From the NCBI GenBank assembly GCA_013349405.1, contig DUZS01000023.1, positions 1 to 61,710 of the forward strand: a stretch of DNA of 61,710 nt, given 5' to 3'. The notes under the pieces were generated by a model. That model worked only from the letters and a program-made list of their open reading frames with translations, searched no databases and was not told the origin of the DNA. This DNA comes from Desulfuromonadales bacterium (GTDB taxonomy: Bacteria > Desulfobacterota > Desulfuromonadia > Geobacterales > Pseudopelobacteraceae). The translations under genes were made by a program, and so were the position numbers. Shown piece after piece: positions 48,740 through 58,537 of this stretch (positions are counted from its first letter, which is position 1; each line of letters begins with the position of its first letter).

Positions 48740-48830
48740 AGTTCCAACAGGCGGGTTTCGGTTTTTTAAGAAAATTATGAAATGTGCCTCTGATGCCCGA
48801 AGCTGACCGCCGCGCCGCTAACGGTATCAC
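48740..48830 (-). pseudogene. Remnant of the 3' end of the sigma-54 regulator gene
   Basis: The minus strand here aligns with the last 20-25 codons of the regulator at 49794-51227 (block TTAAAAAACCGAAACC against TTAAAAAACAGAAATC, and a matching stretch upstream), with a one-base gap and several substitutions. The flanking GCTCTTTCC is also shared. It is the right-hand edge of the duplicated unit and shows that the ancestral order was regulator-STAS-membrane protein. Confidence 0.6.
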
Positions 48831-48843
48831 TTGTCTATAGCGA

Positions 48844-48878
48844 CCTCCTGGGAGAGAATGATTTTCTCTCTCAGGAGG
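48844..48878. terminator. Strong 15-bp hairpin downstream of mini-membrane gene B
   Basis: CCTCCTGGGAGAGAA (48844-48858) pairs with TTCTCTCTCAGGAGG (48864-48878), one wobble position, loop of five. It lies 36-70 bp after the stop of the copy B membrane gene on the minus strand. Without a T run it is better regarded as an mRNA-stabilising or partial-termination hairpin between units B and A. Confidence 0.55.
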
Positions 48879-48913
48879 CCGCCCCCTGCTAACGTCCCGG
48901 CTCAAGTACGTGA

Positions 48914-49135
48914 TCAGGGCGCTGCTAACGTTCTTGGACCGACGGTCAAACTTTTCTTTCGATCTTTCAGCATTTTCCTGGTAGTTAAATTCTTTTTCAA
49001 AGAACGCTGCAGAAGTCTGAAGTCCTGAGCATTACCATCACGTGCATTAAACATTTGTGGCACCCGAAAGGCCCAGGAAAAAATAAGAAGAACTGCCATC
49101 GAGACGACACCGAGAGAAATCACTAATAGCTGCAT
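48914..49135 (-). CDS. Small single-span membrane protein, copy B
   Basis: A 73-aa protein: membrane span near residues 2-24 (QLLVISLGVVSMAVLLIFSW), then a basic tail with LLQRSLKKNLTTRKMLKDRK. AAGGGGG precedes the ATG. Its start region is homologous to the 29-aa copy A, but the C-terminal tail is unique and positively charged, so it should face the cytoplasm if the span is inserted with its N terminus outside. It lies 87 bp behind STAS copy B. No family recognised. Confidence 0.6.
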   Translation of the reverse strand: MQLLVISLGVVSMAVLLIFSWAFRVPQMFNARDGNAQDFRLLQRSLKKNLTTRKMLKDRKKSLTVGPRTLAAP

Positions 49136-49222
49136 TTTACTACCCCCTTTTTTTTCGGTATCGAGCCTTGCTCTGCAGAGTCGGCTGATGTACCGGATAT
49201 TTTTTACCAGCGTTGTTTTCTG

Positions 49223-49531
49223 CTAACTGTTGCCCGCGAAACAATGTTCAAGCCCCATTGCATGAATGGTATTTTGCATGGTGGCGGACATATTCACGAG
49301 CTCAGACTCCACACCCCGGAGCCTGGCGCACTGCATCCACACGTACAGCAACTGAAGACCGCTCTTGTCAGCTGTGCGCACCCCGCCGCAATCGATACGG
49401 AGTCCGTATCCACGCTCCGGACTGACCTTATCCAGAGAATGCGACAACGAATTGATCACGTTCAGTTCAATTCCGGATCGAGTCAAATCACCCCGAATAT
49501 ACTCAACGGCACCTTTCGTATAAATCTTCAT
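49223..49531 (-). CDS. STAS-domain protein, copy B
   Basis: A 102-aa STAS-domain protein. The serine loop reads DCGGVRTADKSGLQLLYVW, with Ser57 conserved, so it could be regulated by phosphorylation like SpoIIAA. It differs from copy A at 15 positions, several in the stretch just before the serine loop (residues 38-44). AAGGAG lies six bases upstream of the ATG. It is the first gene downstream of the sigma-54 regulator on the same strand and is followed by the mini-membrane gene. Binding partner unknown. Confidence 0.87.
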   Translation of the reverse strand: MKIYTKGAVEYIRGDLTRSGIELNVINSLSHSLDKVSPERGYGLRIDCGGVRTADKSGLQLLYVWMQCARLRGVESELVNMSATMQNTIHAMGLEHCFAGNS

Positions 49532-49569
49532 GGCGGTCTCCTTTTTATTGTAAGATTATCCAATTAGAT

Positions 49570-49585
49570 TACATAAACCATGCCA
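49570..49585 (-). promoter_or_regulatory. Sigma-54-like promoter of STAS copy B
   Basis: The same 16-mer TGGCATGGTTTATGTA as before copy A, read on the minus strand. Its -12 part lies about 40 bp upstream of the STAS start codon, leaving a leader of about 28 nt. The regulator encoded immediately upstream has the GAFTGA loop that contacts sigma-54. The -12 dinucleotide is GT instead of GC, so the match is imperfect. Confidence 0.45.
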
Positions 49586-49730
49586 TAAGCGGAGATTTAA
49601 ATTTTATAAATAATATCAGATTGTTAAGTGAGTGCAGGGGTGACGTGGCTGGATGGGGCTGGCACTGGAGTTATCGCGGCAGCAGCATTACAGAGGGGTA
49701 TAACATGATGAATTTAATAGGGTATGTAGA

Positions 49731-49757
49731 ATATGGCAGATATGTTATCTGCCATAT
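49731..49757. promoter_or_regulatory. Perfect 12-bp dyad, candidate enhancer site
   Basis: ATATGGCAGATA (49731-49742) and its exact complement (49746-49757) flank TGT. It lies about 150-170 bp upstream of the sigma-54-like site of copy B, the usual distance of NtrC-type enhancer sites, and 37 bp behind the regulator stop. A T run follows only on the plus side, where no gene ends, so a terminator for the regulator is less likely. Copy A lacks it. Confidence 0.5.
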
Positions 49758-49793
49758 TTTTTGCAGGGGGTCAGGCAGGAAAGAGCGAGTATT

Positions 49794-51227
49794 TCAATCA
49801 GGCAGATTTCTGTTTTTTAAGCGAATGTTGAAGGTTTGTCTCTTCAGCCCGAGCATTGTCGCTGCTGTCCCCTGATTTCCTCTGGCTACGGACATGGCAA
49901 CATCTGTCAGGTAGGCTTCCGCTTCATCCAGCGTCGGAAAATGCCCCCATATTTGCTCCAGCATCTGCAGGCGCGAGTCATTGTCAGGTGTGGCACGAGG
50001 TGGCTCCTCTGGCGCCGCCGGGGTTCTTCCGGCAGACATGACCAGACGGAACGGCTCCTGCGACAGCTTGCCCGCTTTGCTGCGTGCGACCGCATCAAAG
50101 ACGATTCCCTGTAATTCCCTGACATTGCCGGGGAAGTGGTACGCGGCAAGAAGGTCCAACAGTTCCTTCGGGTAGGAGGGGGGGCTGATTGCGAGGCTGG
50201 TGGCCGCCTGACGGACAAAGTGCTCAAGCAGCTGCGGCAGGTCTTCCTTGCGCTTTCTGAGAGGCGGAAGATCAACATGATGAACGTTCAGCCGGTAGTA
50301 GAGGTCGTTGCGGAACTTTCCCGAAGCAACCAGCTCTTTGAGATTTTTATTGCTGGCGCAGACAATACGCGCTTCAGATTTGCGCGAACTGTCCGAGCCG
50401 ACCGGATAGAATTCTCTTTCCTGAATAAGCCGCAGCAGTCTGATCTGTGACGATTCACCAAGGTCGCCGATTTCATCGAGCAGAATCACACCGTGGGCCG
50501 CTTTGACGATCAGGCCGTCACGAAGCTGCTCGGCACCGGTAAAGGCACCTTTTTTATGGCCGAACAGGGTGTCGGAAAACATGGTATCATCCAGCCCCGC
50601 CAGGTTGACGCAAACCAGTTCCCCTTTACAGCCGCTCAAGCGATGGATGGCACGTGAAACCAGCTCCTTGCCGGTGCCGGATTCGCCGGTAATCAGAACC
50701 GGCTGGGGTGATTTGGCAACCACCTCCAGGTATTGAAAAATAGCCCGCATTTTGCGGCTGCAGGAGACAATATCCTCGAATATTTCGGGATTGTCGATGC
50801 GGTCTTCCATCAGGTGGTCACGCAAGCTGGCAACCTGGTCCGTGAGGGCCCGGCGTTCAAAAGCCTTTACCAATGTAATCAGTAAACGATCCTGGTCAAC
50901 CGGCTTAACGAGATAATCAAAGGCCCCCGACTTTATGCATTCGACTGCCCGCTCCACTTCATAGGCAGCGGTGACAATTATTACCGGGACCTGCGGATGC
51001 TGCTCCTGCAGATGCGCTAACAGCTGCATTCCGCTGATATGCGGCATGTAGAGGTCGAGGATCACAACATCAATAGTGCCGGCATTCATAGTCGCCATTA
51101 CCTGCCGGCTGTCCGATTCGGTGACAATATTGTTGAGCCCGTGCATTTTGAGAATGGTGGAGCAGGCTTTGAGGGTATTGATTTCGTCGTCTACGATCAG
51201 TACCCGCCCCGGATTAGTGGTAAACAT
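49794..51227 (-). CDS. NtrC-family sigma-54-dependent response regulator
   Basis: A 477-aa activator with receiver (Asp58 in LDLYMPHISG, lysine in LVKPVDQ), AAA+ domain with Walker A GESGTGKE, GAFTGA loop and Walker B LLDEIGDLG, and a C-terminal Fis-type helix-turn-helix (AATMLGLKRQTFNIRLK). The ATG at 51227 with GAGGC upstream was chosen; it overlaps the kinase gene by 14 bp. The partner kinase is the adjacent 51214-52839 gene. Downstream lie the STAS units with sigma-54-like promoters, the most likely targets. Confidence 0.93.
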   Translation of the reverse strand: MFTTNPGRVLIVDDEINTLKACSTILKMHGLNNIVTESDSRQVMATMNAGTIDVVILDLYMPHISGMQLLAHLQEQHPQVPVIIVTAAYEVERAVECIKSGAFDYLVKPVDQDRLLITLVKAFERRALTDQVASLRDHLMEDRIDNPEIFEDIVSCSRKMRAIFQYLEVVAKSPQPVLITGESGTGKELVSRAIHRLSGCKGELVCVNLAGLDDTMFSDTLFGHKKGAFTGAEQLRDGLIVKAAHGVILLDEIGDLGESSQIRLLRLIQEREFYPVGSDSSRKSEARIVCASNKNLKELVASGKFRNDLYYRLNVHHVDLPPLRKRKEDLPQLLEHFVRQAATSLAISPPSYPKELLDLLAAYHFPGNVRELQGIVFDAVARSKAGKLSQEPFRLVMSAGRTPAAPEEPPRATPDNDSRLQMLEQIWGHFPTLDEAEAYLTDVAMSVARGNQGTAATMLGLKRQTFNIRLKNRNLPD

Positions 51228-52839
51228 GATCTGCCTCGCAATCCTGCCCGCCATGCTCTGATGAAACGACCTGATTCAAACGAATGGTGAATACGGATCC
51301 TTTACCTGACAACGAACTGAACGTAATGACGCCGCCATGTTCCTTGACGATGGTTGCGCTGATGGCGAGACCGAGTCCGGTGCCGCCCTGCTCCTGGCGG
51401 GTGGAGAAGAACGGCTCCATGATCCGGTCAGCAACTTCCGGCGCTATGCCGCACCCCTCGTCGGATACCTGAATCAGCACCTGCCCCGTTTCCTGATCAC
51501 GAAACGTCGCGACGTGTACCCCATGCTCCGGGTCAGGCAGGGCCTGAAGGGCATTCTGGATCAGATTGATAACAACCTGCTCCAACTGCCGGGCACTGCC
51601 CCGCACAAGCGGCAGCCCTTCGCTCAGGTCGAGGGTAAAGCGGTGCGTCGAACTTGAAATATGATGACTGAGAATTGCTGCCGACAATTGTACCACAGCG
51701 TTGACATCGGCCTGTGAATTTTGATTGAAATGATTTTCCCGTCCGTAGTTCTTCAGAGTTCCGACTATCTCGCTGATTCTGATTGCACCCTGCTGAATAC
51801 CCTCGATTGCATCGGGCAGAAAAGTGCGCGTCTCGCTCCACGTTGAATTGGCAACGGCGAAGTCGCCTCTGCTCTGAAAAAGATCCTCAACAACCGGGGC
51901 AATATCGTCCCAGAAGCGTTTGATGATTCCGGCGTTCATAAGCAAAAAATTGTTCGGGTTGTTTATTTCGTGGACAACACTGCTGACCATGGTTCCGAGT
52001 GAGGTCATGCGGTTGGCCTGAATCAAGCGTGCCTGAATCTCCTGGGCCTGTTCCATGAGGCGGACACGGGCGGTGATGTCGCGGAATGTTGCGAATATAA
52101 CTTCAGAACCTTGCAGAGGAATCTTTTTGCCATGGAAGGAGACTATGTGAACTTCTCCCGGGACAAGCGTACACTTGATTTTTTCGACAATGCCGATGGC
52201 ATTGTCCTGGGTAATCCGTGCAAAAACCGATAGCAGAAGCGCGCACTCTTCCGGATCGCAGAGCGAAGAGAAGCCGGTTGCCAGTATCTCAGCCCGCTCT
52301 TTTCTGAAGATATGCTCTGCGGTAGGATTGACGTCGAGTATCACATGGTCATGCAACGAGAAGAGGACGATGCCATCCTCACTCTGATCGAAAAGCTGGC
52401 GGAAGCGATCCTCGCTTTCAGATAATGCTGCCCTGGTCTTGAGCGTCTCTTCATTTTCCGCCTTGAGATCAAGATATGCCTTTTTGAGTTCTGCCGTGCG
52501 CTCCTGTACCTTCAGTTCAAGCTGCTCCTGATGCGCTTTCAGCTCGACCTGTTTCAGCTTGTAATCATTAATCAGAATAACAAGGGGTTTGAACAACGTA
52601 TAATAGAGAATGGCAAAGAGGGAGAACGTCAGGATAGAGGCATCCATGATGGTCTCTTTCCACCCCACCGGTTCGGTACTCTCAAGCACGATCATGACAA
52701 GCGTTTCGATGATAAATGTACACAACGCAAGAGTGGCGACGAGGCGCACCGGCGACAGGATAAACGTGCCTTTGAGCTTATCCAGTATCACCACTTTCTT
52801 TCTGAGCGGTCCACTTGCCCCGCTATCATCCGGTCTCAT
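51214..52839 (-). CDS. Membrane PAS histidine kinase, partner of the sigma-54 regulator
   Basis: A 541-aa kinase with two membrane spans (about residues 30-50 and 62-85) joined by a very short periplasmic loop, a coiled coil (QLELKVQERTAELKKAY), a PAS domain, the H-box VVHEINNPNNFLLMN and an HATPase_c domain (NLIQNALQAL, DEGCGIAP, GTGLGLA). There is almost no extracytoplasmic sensor, so it probably senses inside the cell or in the membrane. The ATG at 52839 has GGAGGGG upstream. The overlap with the regulator gene makes them a clear two-component pair. Confidence 0.92.
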   Translation of the reverse strand: MRPDDSGASGPLRKKVVILDKLKGTFILSPVRLVATLALCTFIIETLVMIVLESTEPVGWKETIMDASILTFSLFAILYYTLFKPLVILINDYKLKQVELKAHQEQLELKVQERTAELKKAYLDLKAENEETLKTRAALSESEDRFRQLFDQSEDGIVLFSLHDHVILDVNPTAEHIFRKERAEILATGFSSLCDPEECALLLSVFARITQDNAIGIVEKIKCTLVPGEVHIVSFHGKKIPLQGSEVIFATFRDITARVRLMEQAQEIQARLIQANRMTSLGTMVSSVVHEINNPNNFLLMNAGIIKRFWDDIAPVVEDLFQSRGDFAVANSTWSETRTFLPDAIEGIQQGAIRISEIVGTLKNYGRENHFNQNSQADVNAVVQLSAAILSHHISSSTHRFTLDLSEGLPLVRGSARQLEQVVINLIQNALQALPDPEHGVHVATFRDQETGQVLIQVSDEGCGIAPEVADRIMEPFFSTRQEQGGTGLGLAISATIVKEHGGVITFSSLSGKGSVFTIRLNQVVSSEHGGQDCEADHVYH

Positions 52840-52892
52840 TTTGAACCCCTCCATAACGCTAAGGGACATGGTGATTTTAAAAATACCGTTTT

Positions 52893-52991
52893 TGTAGGGG
52901 CGATCCCGGCGGGTCGCCCTGTCAGGATCGCCGATATATCCGGGAATTAGCGCATATTGAGACAGGGCGAGCCAACGGCGTCGCCCCTACA
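52893..52991. repeat. TGTAGGGGCGA...TCGCCCCTACA palindromic element
   Basis: TGTAGGGGCGA at 52893 and its complement TCGCCCCTACA at 52981-52991 bound a 99-bp element with an internal inverted pair (GGGTCGCCCTGTC with GACAGGGCGAGCC). The same ends are seen in the element at position 1 of the window. It lies between two minus-strand kinase genes and probably separates their transcripts. No coding potential. Confidence 0.75.
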
Positions 52992-53028
52992 TGGTAAATT
53001 GGAATTTTCTACATCCCTAAAAGTGTGT

Positions 53029-55734
53029 TTATTCAGCCACACTCCTCATCATTCTCACCATAACGGCATTCAGTTCGGCCGGCTTGTACGGTTTATGCAT
53101 GAAATCGGCGTGCAGATCATTTTTGATAATGCTGTCGACCGACTCCGCATCATAACCGCTGCAGATAATGATTGGTAAGGTCGGACTGATTTTGCGCAGT
53201 GCGTGGTAGGCTTCAATGCCACCCATCAGCGGCATGATCAGATCGAGCAGAACCAGATCAATCTCTTTTTGACGCTCCCGGTAGATTTCAAGTGCTGTGA
53301 GGCCATTTTCTGCCGTCACGGCTGTGAAGCCGAGCAGTTCGAGAAGGGTTTGTCCCATGTCGCGCAGAATTTTTTCATCCTCCACCAGCAGGATTGTGCC
53401 GGTGCCCTTTTCTAACGCAACGGCATCGGGTGCAGCTGCTTCCGTGGCATCCGGCGCATCCGGCACAGGGAAGCTGACTCTGAAGCTGGTACCGATTCCG
53501 GGAGTGCTGGTCAGCTGCAAAATGGCATCATGTGATGCGATAATGCCGTGAATGGCCGACATGCCAAGGCCGCGGCCGGTGAATTTGGTGGTGTAGAACG
53601 GCTCGAAAATACGCTGCAGTGTTTCCTCAGACATGCCGCATCCTGAGTCAGTCACCTCCAGGCAGGCGTATCTCCCCCCCCTGATGGCGGTGCCGAAGAA
53701 ATCTGTCGCCACGGTATCTGCCTCATACTCAATCATTGTCAGAGCGACTCTGATGGTGCCATGGGCATCGCCGATCGCCTCGGCGGCGTTGATGATCAGG
53801 TTCATGACGATCTGCTGGATCTGGACAGGGTCGCCACTGATTTTCGGGATGCGCTGATTCAGATCCAGTTCAATGGCCACATTTTTGGTAATGGCCGCCT
53901 GCAGCATCTTTATGACTTCGTCAGTCAACAGCCACAGGTTGATGCGTATGCGCACCATCGGACTCTTGCCGGCATACGTCAGCATCTGACGGCACAGGTC
54001 TGCAGCGCGGCTGGCGGCGGTTTCAATCTTCCGGAAAACTGAGGTGTTCTCCTCGCCGGAATAGGTGTTATTCCTGGCCATGTAGCAGTGACCGAGAATT
54101 ACCGTCAAAATGTTATTGAAATCATGGGCAATGCCGCCGGCGATGACACCGAGACTTTCCAGCTTCTGGGCATGATGGAACTGCTGCAGGAGCTCGATCC
54201 GCTCCCGTTCGGCACGCTTTCTCCCGTGGATGTCGCGGGTAACGGCAAGGTGTACGACTCTGCCATGCTCCTGTATCGGAACCGCGTGGGTCTCCACCCA
54301 GCGCCTGCCGCCTTTGAGGCCCACTATTTCATATTCCATCTGCAGTGTTGCGCCCGCAATGACATCCCGGTGCAGCCGCATATACTCTTCGTGATATTCG
54401 CTGGCAATAACGCCTGTTACCGGATGCCCGGCCACCTGTTCGAGCGAATCAGCCTCAATCATGGTGAGACCGGCCGGATTCATCTGCATCAGGAGTCCTT
54501 CCTCATCAAGTATTTTGATGCACTCAGGTTCATTATCAAGAATAGTGCGCAGGTGGTTTTCGCTTTCAGCCAGTTTTTCCTCTGCCAGCTTGCGCTCGCT
54601 AATATCAATGCACGAACCGATATAACCGATAAAATCAGTTTTATTGAGCCAGCGGGGCACAGCGGTATCCACTACCCAGCGATATTCACCGTCCTGTCTG
54701 CGCAGGCGAAATTCCATGGAAAAGGGGAGCCGGGCAGCAAAAGAGCTCTCGTACATCCGGATGCAGCGGTCCCGGTCATCGGGGTGAATATCACCGATCC
54801 AGCCGTCGCCTAACAGTTCCTGCTCTTCACGACCGGTAAAATCGCACCAGACCTTGTTAACGTAGGTGAACTTTTTTGTGTGATCAGCAATCCATATCAG
54901 AACCGGCGCGGTATCAGCGAGGCTGCGGAAACGTTCTTCACTCTCGCGGAGGTTGTTGCGTTCATCGCGTAATGCGTGAGTTATGCCGGTCACCCGTGTT
55001 GTCCCGAACCAGAGAAATCCGAGCCCAACCAGCCAGATTAATGAATGGATCAGCGCTTCCTGAAGCATTTCATGATTCATGGACTTCTGAATCTGCGCCA
55101 GAGAAAGCGTTACACTGATTCCCCCACGACCGTCACCCTCTTTATATCCCTGCGCAGCATGGCAGCGCAGGCACGGTTTTTCAGTCACCAGCGGCCGCAT
55201 GAAACGCAGATATGGCTGTCCATTCATCTGCATGGGCTCCACAACTTCATGGGCTCCCTGCTCCAGCTTTTTAAGCGCCTGCGCCTCCCAGGCATCCGGT
55301 GCATTTTCAGGGCGGATTGGATTCAGGCTGGTGATATGTCCCTGCGGAATGTCAGGTGTTTCACGGGCCAGTTCAAATATCTGGCGGGACATGTAGGCAG
55401 GGTTGATGAGTGTGAGCAGTCTGCCGGAAGGGGTGGTAATTTCGCGCTCGGGAACATTTTTCAGATACGGGTTGGCAGGGGTGTCTGCGGTAACCGGGGC
55501 ATAGACCCCGCCATGCCGGGCAGCCCAGCGGCGAAAAAGAATGTCTTTTTCGCACGACACCTGCGCCATGCTGCGGCCGACATCAAGAATCGCGTCACGA
55601 TTATCAATCACATAGGCGCCATACAAGCCGGAGAGCAGCACCGTCCATAACAGCGCGCCAATGAAGGAGTAGCGGTGTATTTTTCTGATCTCGTCAGATG
55701 CCTGCACGCCGGATTCGGAAGCTGTTTTTTTCAT
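53029..55734 (-). CDS. Hybrid histidine kinase with haem-c (DUF3365) sensor
   Basis: A 901-aa inner-membrane protein: first span near residues 23-43, a periplasmic DUF3365 (Tll0287-like) domain with the haem motif CLRCH at 188-192, second span near 225-245, then two PAS domains, the H-box [15 protein letters not shown], HATPase_c and a C-terminal receiver (LVLLDLIMPLMGG, HKPYKP). The covalently bound haem suggests sensing of redox state or a small gas. Its receiver, rather than a separate regulator, is the first phosphate acceptor. It has no output domain. Confidence 0.9.
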   Translation of the reverse strand: MKKTASESGVQASDEIRKIHRYSFIGALLWTVLLSGLYGAYVIDNRDAILDVGRSMAQVSCEKDILFRRWAARHGGVYAPVTADTPANPYLKNVPEREITTPSGRLLTLINPAYMSRQIFELARETPDIPQGHITSLNPIRPENAPDAWEAQALKKLEQGAHEVVEPMQMNGQPYLRFMRPLVTEKPCLRCHAAQGYKEGDGRGGISVTLSLAQIQKSMNHEMLQEALIHSLIWLVGLGFLWFGTTRVTGITHALRDERNNLRESEERFRSLADTAPVLIWIADHTKKFTYVNKVWCDFTGREEQELLGDGWIGDIHPDDRDRCIRMYESSFAARLPFSMEFRLRRQDGEYRWVVDTAVPRWLNKTDFIGYIGSCIDISERKLAEEKLAESENHLRTILDNEPECIKILDEEGLLMQMNPAGLTMIEADSLEQVAGHPVTGVIASEYHEEYMRLHRDVIAGATLQMEYEIVGLKGGRRWVETHAVPIQEHGRVVHLAVTRDIHGRKRAERERIELLQQFHHAQKLESLGVIAGGIAHDFNNILTVILGHCYMARNNTYSGEENTSVFRKIETAASRAADLCRQMLTYAGKSPMVRIRINLWLLTDEVIKMLQAAITKNVAIELDLNQRIPKISGDPVQIQQIVMNLIINAAEAIGDAHGTIRVALTMIEYEADTVATDFFGTAIRGGRYACLEVTDSGCGMSEETLQRIFEPFYTTKFTGRGLGMSAIHGIIASHDAILQLTSTPGIGTSFRVSFPVPDAPDATEAAAPDAVALEKGTGTILLVEDEKILRDMGQTLLELLGFTAVTAENGLTALEIYRERQKEIDLVLLDLIMPLMGGIEAYHALRKISPTLPIIICSGYDAESVDSIIKNDLHADFMHKPYKPAELNAVMVRMMRSVAE

Positions 55735-55796
55735 TACAGTACCTCATACATAAATTCTGCTCATGGTGTGCTCGCGGTACTAGTACATTGGAACAT

Positions 55797-55905
55797 TTAA
55801 ATCTAACCCCCCTCAGTCCCCCCTTACCTAAGGGGGTAAGCTTTGAGGTCTCCCCTTAGATAAGTACCCTCTGGGGCATAAAGGGAGATTTAGAGGGTTT
55901 ATTTG
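55797..55905. repeat. CCCCCTTA-type palindromic repeat
   Basis: TAACCCCCCTCAGTCCCCCC, TTACCTAAGGGGGTAAG and a following TCCCCTTAGATAAG ... AAAGGGAGATTTAGAGGG stretch form nested inverted repeats over about 110 bp between two kinase genes. It belongs to the same broad type as the fragment at 40019-40054. The rest of the 55735-55939 gap shows nothing recognisable. Confidence 0.6.
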
Positions 55906-55939
55906 CGGAAATGCACGAAATTATAAGTGTTACACGGTA

Positions 55940-58533
<2,594 letters not shown>

Positions 58534-58537
<4 letters not shown>

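Larger units (their letters stand above)
48056..48830 (-). repeat. Tandem duplication unit A (regulator 3' end remnant, STAS, mini-membrane gene)
   Basis: This segment repeats the one at 49103-49880 with an offset of 1,047-1,051 bp: the STAS genes are offset by exactly 1,050 bp without length change, promoter-like sequences also by 1,050 bp, and the remnant of the response-regulator 3' end by 1,051 bp. Similarity is high in the STAS gene and lower in the spacer and membrane-protein gene. Confidence 0.85.
49103..49880 (-). repeat. Tandem duplication unit B (regulator 3' end, STAS, mini-membrane gene)
   Basis: Counterpart of unit A at 48056-48830. Here the regulator gene is intact and its true 3' end supplies the right edge, so B keeps the original junction. 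The unit contains STAS copy B, mini-membrane gene B, the sigma-54-like site and a 12-bp dyad that has no equivalent in A. Confidence 0.85.

Noticed and set aside
49731..49765. Terminator of the sigma-54 regulator
   Set aside because: The T run is on the plus-strand side while the regulator is on the minus strand; treated as an operator/enhancer candidate instead.
54088..54813. 241-codon open frame on the plus strand inside the haem kinase
   Set aside because: It is antisense to PAS and kinase codons of an intact gene; the protein has no recognisable pattern.
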